64,000 nt of DNA, from NCBI GenBank assembly GCA_911728435.2, contig OU452202.1, positions 12,751,135 through 12,815,134 on the forward strand, read 5' to 3'. The notes under the pieces are model-generated. The model was not told where the DNA came from. It saw nothing but the letters and a program-made list of their open reading frames with translations, and did not search any database. The stretch comes from Apoderus coryli (taxonomy: Eukaryota; Arthropoda; Insecta; Coleoptera; Attelabidae). Positions within the stretch are counted from its first letter, which is position 1; each line of letters starts with the position of its first letter. The translations under genes and the position numbers were made by a program. This document shows, in pieces, positions 1-10,099 of the stretch.

Positions 1-461
1 AAACCACGAAAATTGAAATAAACGCGATTTATTAATAAAGAAAAATAACAAACTAAATACAAAACTGAAACGATTTTAACTGACCAATATAATATAGAAA
101 TTGAAAACTAATCAAAAATCTGACAATCTTAATTCTTTTTTGACAATAACAACTTTTTCCAATATTTATTATTATTGTTATTAAAAATCACCCAATCATG
201 TCAACATTTAATTGATAACACCACTCAAAGTTGTTTTCAATCACTATGACACACCACAAATATTTCTGAAATTGACAGCGATATTATTATGTACTTAAAT
301 ATTTTTACAAAAATAAAAATACAGTACTGTGGTTCGAAACCAAAAACTATAATTATTCTTAGTCAGGACCTGACTTGTAACCCAAAATGGCGGCATCTTA
401 CGTCACAGTTTTTTTCAAAGTGCGAACGTGGAGTCGGAATGCTGTACTTATTAATGCTGTG
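1..461 (+). mobile_element. P-like DNA transposon, 3' end portion (cut by window start)
   Basis: This stretch is the reverse complement of 54,298-54,756, with only scattered differences. It ends at 461 in the same terminus (reverse complement CACAGCATTAATAAG) that starts the two complete copies at 54.3 and 60.1 kb. The rest of the element lies left of the window. It holds the end opposite the THAP exon, so no coding sequence is visible. The element sits inside a LINE fragment that resumes at 462. The expected 7-bp TSD would be 462-468 (GTATAAG), but its partner is outside the window. The match to the other copies is seen directly; the P-superfamily assignment is inferred from those copies. 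Confidence 0.75.
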
Positions 462-725
462 GTATAAGTAAGGAGGATGCATTCCAATAATTACGGAATG
501 AAGCAGGAAGGGTGTATGCAATTTTCGTCTAGATTCCATATCCAGGCTTTTGCAATCCCTAAGTTTATGTGATATCGGATCATACTTTCTAATACCATAG
601 GTATACCTCAGGCAACATTTCTGGATTCGTAGTATTTTATTGTTTCCAACGTTCTCAGACAATGACCATATACATAATGCCTTCTTCAATATGACAGATG
701 TCAGTTTGTCGAATTGATAATTCAT
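462..725 (-). pseudogene. LINE reverse transcriptase C-terminal fragment
   Basis: On the minus strand this reads as the region after the RT domain of a Jockey/CR1-like LINE, with the marker string RIQKCCLRYTYGIRKYDPIS and then SHKLRDCKSLDMESRRKLH. The LINE at 5,410-5,931 has the matching string RVQKSYLRYAYGIRKYQPVS, so both belong to one family. At 462 it is cut off by the terminus of the P-like element, and at its 5' end it runs into unrelated AT-rich DNA. It is a dead fragment with no catalytic motif. Confidence 0.75.
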
Positions 726-923
726 AAAATAAGTTAAAATAAAATATACTGTGTTTATTATTAATAAAAGTAGCCAATGGAACCAAAACTACAACTTTTG
801 TATCTCTTGAATTTTGTATTTTTTTGTTCATATGTTGCTTCGTAGAGATAAAAATTGAAAACATTTTTCAATATTTGCGAATAATTCGACTAAAAATCAG
901 TAAGTCCCTATACAAATGCCGAG

Positions 924-1134
924 ATGTCCGACATGCACTTCATTTATGCATTAGAAGCCAGGCGGTTGTACACTGAAAGATTTCCTCAGCGTATGGCTCC
1001 TTACAGAAAAATTTTCAAAAGTATTCATCGACGTCTTCATGAAACAGGCACACTAAAAAGAAGTGGAGGAACAGGAAGGCCGGAGAAGTCACCCCTTAAA
1101 TATTGCCGCGTCTTTTTGAAACACCCTGTATATA
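924..1134 (+). pseudogene. Transposase N-terminal fragment (DUF4817-like helix-turn-helix)
   Basis: The frame from 924 reads ALEARRLYTERFPQRMAPYR and then IHRRLHETGTLKRSGGTGRP. This matches the N-terminal HTH region (DUF4817-like) of insect Tc1/mariner-related transposases, where RLYxERFPxR and RLxETG are the usual signatures. The similarity stops at about 1,100 and the sequence runs straight into the terminus ACACCCTGTATA at 1,121-1,132. The DDE catalytic region is therefore missing, which indicates an internally deleted copy. The left terminus was not found. Family assignment is from remembered motif patterns. Confidence 0.6.
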
Positions 1135-2197
1135 CACCTTTATATCTAGACATAATATCACAGTCCGGCCCTCTCAATTATAATATTAGGGTATTTATTG
1201 CCCAGACCAGTGAGCACAATGTAACCCTCAGTTAAGTTTATGGCAGGTATTAAGTCACAACCTAAATACGTGAAAAATACTATACTTAAATATGCTTTTT
1301 AATGTCTTTTTCTATACCGGGTGTCCCACCGGGAAGGGATTCGATCGATTATGGAGAAACAACACTCTGGGACAATCTAAAAATCTGGAGTAGTACTTAG
1401 GTCGATGAGGCCAATTCGGCTAAAATGTTTTCAAGAATCTAGCACTTCCGGTTATACCGGAAATGGGTGTCAACTTCCTTATTTCAAATACGACCCTATA
1501 TAAATTATATTTTTTTTTGGATTCTCCTTGTAATTCTAAACATATTTCATGCATAATATGTTATACATATCGCCAGCCGTTTTCGAAATATTTGAAATTT
1601 TATGTCAAAAATGACGTTTTCAGAATAAAGAATAATAACAATTTTTTACTATATGGAAGTTTTAATAATTTAATTTATTAGAATATCCTAGGAGATATAG
1701 ATCGACTTTAGGTGCCTACGTATATTTCTTTAGTAAATATTAATACAGGGTATTTGAAAAAAAAGGGTAAAAAATCAAATTGAAAAAAGTGTCAAAATTC
1801 AAAATTTTTAAATGGCAACCCCCATTTTATATATTTTTTATTTTTTTGCATCAAAAATAAGGGTAAATTTATAAAAGGATGTCTATCCTAAAAACTGATA
1901 GTTTTCAAAATATTGGCAATTTTACATTTTTCTATTACAATAGTGATATGAATTTGAAATTTAATTGATTTTAGTTGGCCATGATGGCTTTAGACAGCAA
2001 ATAAATATGACACTTGCCAAAAATAATCAACAATTATGACAAATTACAGTAGTAATAATCATGGCGGGCGTATAAATTATACTAACAAATACTATCGAAA
2101 TTTGTTTATGATTTATGGATAAAGTGACAGAGTGATAACAAGAGCGTGTGATAGATATCATTTGCTACCAAATACCCAGAACAACATAAACCATCAC

Positions 2198-2221
2198 CTC
2201 TCTCTCTCTCTCTCTCTCTCT
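2198..2221. repeat. (CT)n microsatellite, tail of the RTE fragment
   Basis: A pure CT run directly abuts the stop codon of the RTE-like reading frame on the minus strand. Read on that strand it is an (AG)n tail. RTE-clade LINEs are known to end in short simple repeats, so this is best read as the 3' tail of the insertion. Confidence 0.85.
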
Positions 2222-2462
2222 AGGTGCCATCTCCGCGACGAAGATTGGCGATCATCATGGCAATTCTTATTTTGGATGCGGCTGCTCTAAAAAGCTCTAT
2301 CGAGGAACATCCAAACCACTCTCTCAAGTTTCTCAACCAGGATATCCTTCTTCTACCCACGCTTCTTGTACCTTGGATCCTTCCCTGCATTATCAATTGA
2401 AGTAAGGCGTATCTTGGTCCACGAGTCACATGGCCGAGATACTGCAGTTTTCCACCATCACC
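2219..2462 (-). pseudogene. RTE-like LINE ORF, C-terminal fragment
   Basis: The minus-strand frame reads KLQYLGHVTRGPRYALLQLI, then GRRRISWLRNLREWFG, and ends ANLRRGDGT-stop. This is the characteristic C-terminal tail of RTE-type endonuclease/reverse transcriptases in insects (GRRRxSWLxNLREW followed by ANLRxGxGT). Only about 80 residues survive. The fragment is 5'-truncated and followed at once by the (AG)n tail, as expected of a dead-on-arrival LINE insertion. It has no EN or RT catalytic motif. Confidence 0.8.
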
Positions 2463-2904
2463 AAAAGTTGTTAAACTAATAATACATATTTTCGAAAGAT
2501 TCGAGTCTGTGAAGAATTTGATTAACTAATAACGTGAACGTATGATACAAACTTATCTAAGGTCAACTCATAAAAAAAATTACCTTAACAAGGTGGGACA
2601 CCCGGTAGAAGAAAATTATCACAATTCTCTCTAAATGTAATACAAAATAGAAAATTGTATATTTGTTTTTATTTCTTGGACCAGGTTCATTAAACTATTT
2701 ATTATGATTTTAATGATCCTATAAACACACGAAATAAAACCAAATGTATAATTAGAAAATCGTAACGTTAAATAATATCTAAATTAGTAAATATCTACTT
2801 ATAAACAACAAAATAGACAATACTAAATTAATAAATATTATAAATTATATGGTATATTTTACTAAATATTGTTTGGTCCTAAAAAGTTATTAAAATTTAT
2901 AATG

Positions 2905-3118
2905 TAATTCGTGGGTATGAGGGCAGTGATGATTAGTGAAACACTAAATTATAGTTTGTGACGTTTCGTGAATCTATTTTCACTTCTTCAGGCTCACTAA
3001 TAAATACATAAATAAATAAAATAAAAAAGATAATAATAAATTAAAATAAATTCACGAAACGTCGCAAACTATCATTTAATGTTTCACTAATTACCACTGT
3101 CCTCATACCCACAAGTTA
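2905..3118. repeat. Short inverted repeat with a Penelope/hammerhead-like motif
   Basis: About 68 bp at 2,908-2,976 pair with 3,048-3,117, separated by an AT-rich spacer. Both arms contain GAAACGTC(A/G)CAAACTAT on the minus or plus strand. The left arm, read on the minus strand at 2,962-2,991, also has CTGAAGA, a 5-bp stem (GTGAA/TTCAC), then GAAAC. This resembles the core of a hammerhead ribozyme as reported in Penelope-like elements. The structure is seen; ribozyme activity is not shown. Confidence 0.55.
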
Positions 3119-3128
3119 CAATATAGAA

Positions 3129-3980
3129 TATACAAGGTGTTTCTAAAATAGGTGGTCAAAATGTGTCAAATTGTGTGCGAATTGGCGACGTCTAATAACG
3201 AAAAAAACCTAAATTGTAATTTTTCGAAAAGTCCTTATTTACAAAGAAATCGTCCTCAGGCAGTCATCATTAACACACAGGGTGATCATAGGCGGGTAAA
3301 CGGGGGGGACTCTTGCCTTAATTATAACCTAACTTTTTTTCTTGTGATTTTAATTCCATTTGTGTCAAAAATGAGATAAAATAAAGTTTTCTACATAAAA
3401 AAGGCATACTTGTTTTTTCTCAAAAAACTTAAAGGTTTTCGAGATATTCGAGTTTGAAAATTTTAGGAAAAAACTGTCCTTATTACAGAGCAGTTTATTT
3501 TGATATTGAAATACAGTTTGCTAACGAAAAGTTCTCCAATATTTTTTTAATGCTGAACCAGTTTTGTGCTAAAATTTCTCGAAAACCTTTAAGTTTTTCG
3601 AGAAAAAAGAAGTATGCCTTTTTTATGTAGAAAACTTTATTTTATCACATTTTTGACACAAATGGCATAAAAGTCACTAGAAAAAAAAGTTAGGTTATAA
3701 TTAAGGCAAGGGCCCCCCGTTTACCCGCCTATAGTCATCCTTTGTTATTCAATTTCATGTGAGTTTACGACATTCAACTAAGTGAATAAATATTCTACAT
3801 TTGATTAATTCATCTTTACTCGTTTCGAAAATATTTCAAAAAAAATCGTCCTCAGGCTCTCTTTAACACCCTGTATCTTTGTAAATAAAGACATTTCGAA
3901 ATATTACAATTTAGGTTTTTTTCATGAGTCCCCAATTCGCTCACAAATTTTGACCACCTATTTTAGAAACACCTTGTATA
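3129..3980. mobile_element. Foldback element with TATACAAGGTGTTTC ends
   Basis: The terminus TATACAAGGTGTTTCTAAA at 3,129 is matched by its reverse complement ending at 3,980, and homology continues for over 100 bp on each side. A second, inner pair of arms runs at about 3,286-3,460 and 3,560-3,735 (for example GGCGGGTAAACGGGG against its complement). The whole 850 bp is therefore a nested palindrome. No coding sequence is credible. It is probably a non-autonomous relative of the Tc1/mariner-like elements with A-C-A-x-G-G-T-G ends. Confidence 0.7.
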
Positions 3981-4099
3981 TTTAAATATTAAGGGCACGA
4001 ATAACAAACATGAGCTCTTTAAATTGTGTTGCCGCAATCTAAAGGAAAACTGTGTGTTTTTGCGACCCATGTAATTGCAACGGAAGATTAAAAGATATT

Positions 4100-4245
4100 T
4101 TTATTCTTTATTTTGTCATGTGGAGCCACCAGAAGTCCTTAGTTGACGCTAGGCCTGTGGAAAATTTGGAGAACCTAAGGAACCGCATTATTGTAATTCG
4201 ATCCCAGCTAGAGTTGGTCAGTTTCAACAGTTTTTGTAATTTTTT
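4100..4245 (+). pseudogene. Mariner-like transposase C-terminal fragment
   Basis: The frame reads MWSHQKSLVDARPVENLENL followed by RNRIIVIRSQLELVSF. This matches the stretch just after the third catalytic acid in mariner-related transposases, where a W-x-x-x-KSLV-x-x-x-PVEN-x-x-x-L-x-x-RI pattern is usual. The acid motif itself and everything upstream are missing. It may be a scrap of the same DUF4817-type family seen at 924, but nothing physical joins the two. Confidence 0.5.
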
Positions 4246-4977
4246 GTATTAGGTATAGGTAAATGTTAATTTTATTTATTTATTTATTTTTATCTTGCTT
4301 CGAAATGTTAATGATATTTTTAGTTGAATTAAAAAATGTGCTTTTTTGCGACCCATATTCTTTATTGTTTCGCGTATCAGGAATGTACTATTTCGTGCTA
4401 TTTCTTTTAAATATTTCCTCGACAGAAATCGTTCAGTCATGGTTCTGTCAGGTTCTGTTTTGCTTTCACGCGTAGAGCTAAGACTCACTTGTTTATTATA
4501 GAGGTATGGTGTAAAAAGCGATTAGTATACTATACCTGTTCGGTAACAGGTATAGATGCAATTCTGACCGATACCAATTTGGCATTTTTGCACCTTTATG
4601 TGCCTTTTGACACCTAATAACAAATTTTTAGAGTTCATTGAGGGTAAATAAGCCACTTTGTTTACATATGGCGGTGGTTTGATAAGTTTGTTGTTTCTTT
4701 TTAAACTTCCCGCGCAGTAACTTTAATGGCAACACTTGTGGGGTGCGCAGGTTCACTTTAACGTTACCGTTCAATCAAACTCACAATAACATTAACAAAC
4801 TTTATTGGGACTCTTAAATCACAAAGAAATATCAGAATATCAGAAGAAGGAGTTATGGTATTATTTGTTACAGTTGTAGAATCATAATGTAATAATATTT
4901 GTTACCGGCTACATCTAAATTAAATATTATACAGTTGACAAGCGAACTATCACTTGACATAAAATAGGGATGGTAAT
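4246..4977. other. AT-rich stretch, nothing assigned
   Basis: This stretch has short ATTT runs, a partial repeat of TTTTTGCGACCCAT (4,053 and 4,345), and a GC-richer patch near 4,710-4,760. The open frames are short, overlap on both strands and show no recognisable motif. Confidence 0.5.
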
Positions 4978-6484
4978 ATAATAATAATAATACGTTTATT
5001 TGCAGTTCATTTACATAAAAAAAAACTTCAGATACAAAAAAATATATATACAAAAAAAAACACACATTCTCTTGTACGTAAAAAATGAAATACCCAAAAA
5101 CTGCAAAAAGGATTGAAAAGGCAGTAAAAACTGACATCAAATTTTAATCCTGCTACACCATTACGACTAAACCAACATATCTCCCTTGAAATAGTATTTA
5201 ATTATAGTAGATATAATTTACAGAGAAAAAAAGAGTACTTAAAACTAACTTTACAAATTTATAAAAATTAATAATTAAATAATAAATAAATAAATAAAAT
5301 CAATTAAAATTAAAGGTAGTGAAATTGAATTGAATTTCATAAAATTAAATTAAATTGAATTGGCACCAATAATGGGGAAATCGAGAAGAGACAAGGAAAA
5401 ATAAAAAAGTTAAAGCTGTAGTGATGCAAGCAGCAAATGTTTGCGGAACTGAAGCTTAAAAGATGAGACCTTAAGAAATTTGAAAACTGCAGGAATTTTA
5501 TATATATGAAAAATACTATATGTGAAAGACCTTTTGAACAGTACTGTTCTATGTAGTGGTGGGGATAGAAATCCCCTATACCTGAGATTTAGGTTATGTA
5601 CATCGGCTCTGAAAGTTATTCTGTCAAGTAAATATATATGTTTGTAAACTAAAACTGAATGATAGAAAACAGCCGCATGCAACAATCTTCTCTTTTCCAT
5701 AGATAACCATGCAGCAGAATGCAGTTTATGACTAACAGGTTGATACTTCCTAATACCATAAGCATACCTCAAGTACGACTTTTGAACTCTGTGAATGCGA
5801 TCCTGGTCAACCTTATAGAGGCAAGAACCATAGATGATAATGTCACAGTAGTTAAAACTACTAAGAACTAAACAATCCGTTAACTTAAGTTTGAGCCCCA
5901 CTGATAAAATATGCCTATGAGGATACAACATTTTAAGAGCGGCGTATGACTGTTATACATTTTGAGACATGTTCCGTGAAACGAAGCTGATCATCCAAAT
6001 AAAGTCCTAGATTTTTAGCACTTCTAGAGATAGGTATAACCACATTATCAATTGTAATATTTAGATCATCCTCCACTATCTCCCTGTTTCTTCCAAATAG
6101 CAGAATTTTTGTTTTTGAGGGTTTTATTTTTAACTGGTGAATGCTAGACCAATTCACAAGAGAGTCTAAATCGGCCTTCATATTGTGGGCTGCATACACA
6201 ATTTCTTTATGAAAAAATGAGTATTTGAGCTGGCTGTCATCAGCATACATATAGGAAGTACAATATTGAATACATGAGGGAAGAGTTGAGGTGTATAGAC
6301 AGAACAAAAGGGGCCGAAGAATGGAACCTTGAGGGACTCCACAAAAAATATTGCTTACAGGGGAAATAGCAACTTCAGTTTCTACGTATTGTGAGCGACC
6401 TGCCAAATAACTTTCCAACAGATCCAGAGCACTTGACGAGAATCCAGAAAAATTTAAAATTGATAGAAGGATATCATGACTAAT
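4978..6484 (-). mobile_element. 5'-truncated Jockey/CR1-like LINE (RT domain to 3' tail)
   Basis: Reading the minus strand from 6,484, the RT enters at NFSGFSSSALDLLESYLAGR, passes CGVPQGSILRPLLF and has the catalytic loop MYADDSQLKYS. It continues through the post-RT region to a stop at 5,410. One frame change lies between 5,933 and 5,931. About 430 bp of AT-rich 3' UTR follow, ending in a (TAA)n-like tail at 4,978-4,994. The endonuclease and early RT are absent. The YADD motif is intact, but the frameshift and truncation make this copy dead. The LINE fragment at 462-725 belongs to the same family. Confidence 0.85.
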
Positions 6485-7950
6485 TTCCCTGGTCTATATC
6501 TCTCAAAATGTCATCAGTAATGTTTAGAAGAGCTGAAGTACAATATCACATCACCCCACACACTACTCCCATTTACTGCCATCTATCGGTAGACTACTGT
6601 CAAATTGAGCAAGCTGCGTTAATTAGTTGTTGTTTGACAGCCATTGAACCAAAAACTAATGGGTTTATCCTATAGAACTCCCCCAAACTCATAATATACC
6701 AAAATTTAGCTCAATTGATTGAAGCGTTTAGGCGCTATCGTGGAAGAATACATACAGACAGCACAGACAGACTTCCATATGGAAATAGTCTTAATCGTCT
6801 CAGGGCACATCAATACTTTCCCTATAGTTCCGGAAAGTAAAAAAAAACATGTAATGCGATTTAAAATAAACAACTTGGCGTGGGTGACCTTGAAAATATT
6901 TTAGCTGAGTAAGGAAAATTGAATTAGGTCTACCTTATTTTTGTTTAGGTTTTCCATCGACAAATTTCTAGTATACCGTTCGACTGAGTTCTCAGTGGGA
7001 CATCCTTCATTATATAGCTCTTGTAATTACTGATAAGTTCAAAAATAAAATTCCAACTTTGACTCGGACTAATCATCATCTTTTAGTGTTTTTAAAGCTC
7101 TGACTTAGATACCACACACGCTTAACGAATTACACGGTATTGGTTTATATCTAGCACTTTTGGTATTGTTAAATAATAATTATTTTATTAAAACCACTGA
7201 GATGTGTATGTTGAGACAAATACAAGGCTATTAATACAACACCTGCTCAACATAATCTAAACTAGCGAAAATGTGGCAAACGTATTTTAAAAATATACAC
7301 GTCGTAAAAGTTTTATTATAAATGGGGGTCACAGATGTACAAAATATGTTTATTTGCAATATTTCTATTGTATTTAACCTTATATCATTTATCATTTTTG
7401 AAAGCCGAGTATATGGGTCATATTCATCAAGAGTTATAAATTAGACAAACACAAATGAAGGTGTTGATGTGATATACCGATTAATTGCTTTCCTGCTTCC
7501 TTTGATGGATGACGTCATTGGCAGATTAATAAGGTGGTCCGCAGGACAAGCAACTACAGTTACTTCAGCGCATTCAAAAACTGGTGCCACGTTATGACAA
7601 GTGCCTCAATATTCACGAAAATTATGTAGAAAAGTAGATTAAGGTACAGGCTTTCATGTAAAAATAAAATTATTGCGATATCTTTGCACGTCTTTTTTTA
7701 ATTCCAAAACGGTACTTTCTTAAAAAACATGCCTCGTACTTTTTTGTTAAAATTACCCTATCTATCACGATTTAATTCCATTTTTGGGCCGAGATGAATC
7801 TTTTACGTTACTGTAAACAACACAAATAGCGCTCGTATGTCAAAACGTTCTGAGTACGTATAACCTCAAAAATGTCCAACTTTAGAGCTGTCAGTTGTCA
7901 GATTGCAACACCAGGGTTGCCAAATCCGGAAATATAAAAAGCAACCCTCG
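6485..7950. other. Mostly unassigned; includes a dispersed repeat at about 6,640-6,800
   Basis: The segment 6,640-6,800 contains AACTAATGGGTTTATCC, ACTCATAATATACCAAAATT and a CAGACAGACTTCC run. Diverged forms occur at 17,540-17,700 and 26,560-26,720, so this is a dispersed repeat of unknown class. The remainder is AT-rich with no motif or credible ORF. Confidence 0.5.
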
Positions 7951-8072
7951 TACATAACTCGAGCTGTAAATAATTTTCCATGCTCGAGACTATTGCCTGG
8001 CTCGCCGCTTCGCGGCTCGTGGTCAAACTACTCGCTGGCATGTAAAATATCATTTACAGCACATGTTATGTA
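7951..8072. mobile_element. 122-bp palindromic MITE-like element
   Basis: The left end TACATAACTCGAGCTGTAAA is mirrored at 8,040-8,072 (CATTTACAGC...GTTATGTA). The centre holds a GC-rich near-palindrome, CTCGCCGCTTCGCGGCTCG, at 8,001-8,019. The whole unit can fold into one hairpin. No other copy was seen in the window. Confidence 0.5.
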
Positions 8073-8212
8073 ATATACTATAAAAGAATTGTTTAAATTT
8101 TTAACCATATTTTTCTGTAGAATCGTAAACATTTTGTAATAGATAATGAAACACTATAAACAGAAGTCATTTGTTTTATACTAAATTTGAAAACACTGAG
8201 AATACTTAAATA

Positions 8213-9436
8213 TTGGGTCTGCCAGATAACTTTTTTTTTTTGAAAATGCTATAAAAGAAAAACTGCTGAATATTTTCTCAAATTTCTTTTTTTATTTGAA
8301 AGTACAATCCTTCCGGTTAATAATGACAAATAATTTCATTCAAATGGCTGCCTCGGCTGGCCATGCAGTAGCCTACACGATCGGTCCAATTTTTAAGCAC
8401 ATTATCGATTGTGTGCAGCTGTATTTCACCAATGGCTTCACGAATATTGTCCTTTAAAGCGTCAATTGTCTCTGGCTTGTCGGCGTAACACTTATCTTTG
8501 ACGGCACCCCACAAATAATAGTCCAACGGTGTCAAATCGCAGCTCCGCGGTGACAAAACGACATCAGCTCTGCGGCTGATAATGCGATCTTCAAAAACAG
8601 GGCGCAAAACATCGAGTGTAGCTTCGGCTGTGTGGCACGTAGCGCCGTCCTGTTGAAACCAAATGTTGCCAATATCCTCCTCTTCAATTTTTGTGAACAA
8701 AAATTCGTTCAACATGACCCGATAACGATCGCCATTGACTGTAATGGCCACTCCTTGCTCATTTTCGAAGAAAAATGGCCCAATTATGCCTCCGGACCGA
8801 AATCCGCTTGCTTGTTTACATACCCGCCAAGATCAAAATGAGCTTCATCTGAAAAGATGATTTTTTTGGCAAAATCGGCATCTTCTGTAAGTCGATTGCA
8901 GGCCCACTGAGCGAAGCGAAAACGCATTGGATGGTCAGTTGGCTTCAACTCCTGAACCAATTGGACTTTGTATGGCGTCATACCAAGGTCTTTATGCAAA
9001 ATTCGTCTCAATGATGTCTCCGAAATGTTCAATTGTTGAGACCGACGGTGAATTGATGTTGATGGCGCTTCACGCACACTTTCTGCCACAGCAGCAATAT
9101 TCTCGGGTGTACGCACTGTTTTTGGCTTTTCACGCTTTGGTTTATCGATGAGGATGCCAGTTTCTTTCACTTTTTTCACGAGATAACGAACATACGGAGC
9201 TGACGGTGCTTCTCTTCTTCCAAAATCCGTACGCAATTTTCGCACACATTCTGCAACATTACCATGATTTTCAAAGTAATGTCGCAATATTTCCCAGCGT
9301 TGTTCAAGCGTATACACAACCATATTCGTTCAGCGGAAGGATAAAACTAATTATCTGTCAAATCAGACATGAGCTAATTGTTACCCTTCACGAAATAAGC
9401 ACTAGTTGAAAAAAAAACGTTAGATGGCGGACCCGA
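8213..9436 (-). mobile_element. Mariner-superfamily transposon, DD41D (rosa-type)
   Basis: The element is bounded by TA at 8,211-8,212 and 9,437-9,438, the usual mariner target duplication. Its imperfect inverted repeats of about 28 bp begin TTGGGTCTGCC on the left and, in reverse complement, TCGGGTCCGCC on the right. At 1,224 bp with one transposase gene it has normal mariner size. The copy is complete at both ends, and a single frame change is the only obvious damage. Confidence 0.9.
8317..9323 (-). pseudogene. Mariner transposase (DD41D, rosa-like), one frameshift
   Basis: This would be the cut-and-paste transposase that binds the flanking inverted repeats and acts in the nucleus. From the ATG at 9,323 come an N-terminal HTH (YTLEQRWEILRHYFENHGN), a second DNA-binding segment, and the first catalytic Asp in IIFSDEAHFDLGG. 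Near 8,800 the frame shifts by one base. The second frame then carries the second Asp in IWFQQDGATCHTA and the third in CDLTPLDYYLWG, ending at 8,317. I count 41 residues between the second and third Asp, which is diagnostic of the DD41D rosa group. Total length, about 335 residues, is normal for the family. No other stop is seen, so the copy is young but inactive as it stands. Confidence 0.88.
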
Positions 9437-9565
9437 TACTTCCTTATGTGACATGTTTTAATTAAAAATCGTATTGTTAGACAACAGTAAAGTAATGCTG
9501 GATAATTTCTCCTGAATGGTAAATTTAAAATTCTTCATGAACGCATAACTTGTAAAATAATATAA

Positions 9566-9800
9566 CAGCGGTTATACCGGAAGTAGGTGTCAACTTGCTT
9601 ATTTCAAATGGGACAGCCTATATATTATTTCATTATTGGATTCTGCATAAAATTCTAGACAAATTTCATGTGTAATGTCTTATGCCTAATTCTAACAGTT
9701 TTTGACATATTCCAAATTTTGCGTCAAAATTGACGTTTACAGGACAACACTTAATTATAATTTTTCCTATAAAGCAGCCTTTAATATTTGATTTAATTGA
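9566..9800. repeat. Fragment of foldback family F1
   Basis: The sequence from GGTTATACCGGAAGTAGGTG onward matches 1,450-1,680, 37,350-37,520 and 46,520-46,740 (same order of motifs, diverged). Neither terminus is present, so this is a decayed fragment. Downstream to 10,099 nothing is recognised. Confidence 0.6.
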
Positions 9801-10099
9801 TTTTCTTGTAGAGAGAGGCTTACATTAGTAGATGTTAACAACAATATGTTGATATTGACACGCATCAGTAAGATAAAATTATAAAAACTGGGAGTTTCCA
9901 TTTAAGAAAATTGATTTAGAACAGGTTTTTCAACTTAATTTCTATCCTTCGTTCTTGTTCACCCTGCATTGATCATGATCAACAAACATCTACTAAATTA
10001 AGCCTTTAAATTGCTTTATGTTCCGAGCACAGATCTAATTAATGGACTAATATGACTATTTATTTGTACAATTTATTTCTACTATTTATTTAACTATTA

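Larger units (their letters stand above)
1315..2607. mobile_element. Foldback-type element, family F1, carrying a nested RTE fragment
   Basis: The ends are inverted: ACCGGGTGTCCCAC at 1,316 faces GTGGGACACCCGGT at 2,593-2,606. The left 650 bp are repeated at 46,410-46,996, and shorter parts at 9,566-9,800 and in the arms of 37,214-38,738, so this is a multi-copy family. No family protein is encoded. A 5'-truncated RTE-like LINE with a (CT)n tail has landed in its right half. Small ORFs inside it are not credible genes. Confidence 0.65.
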
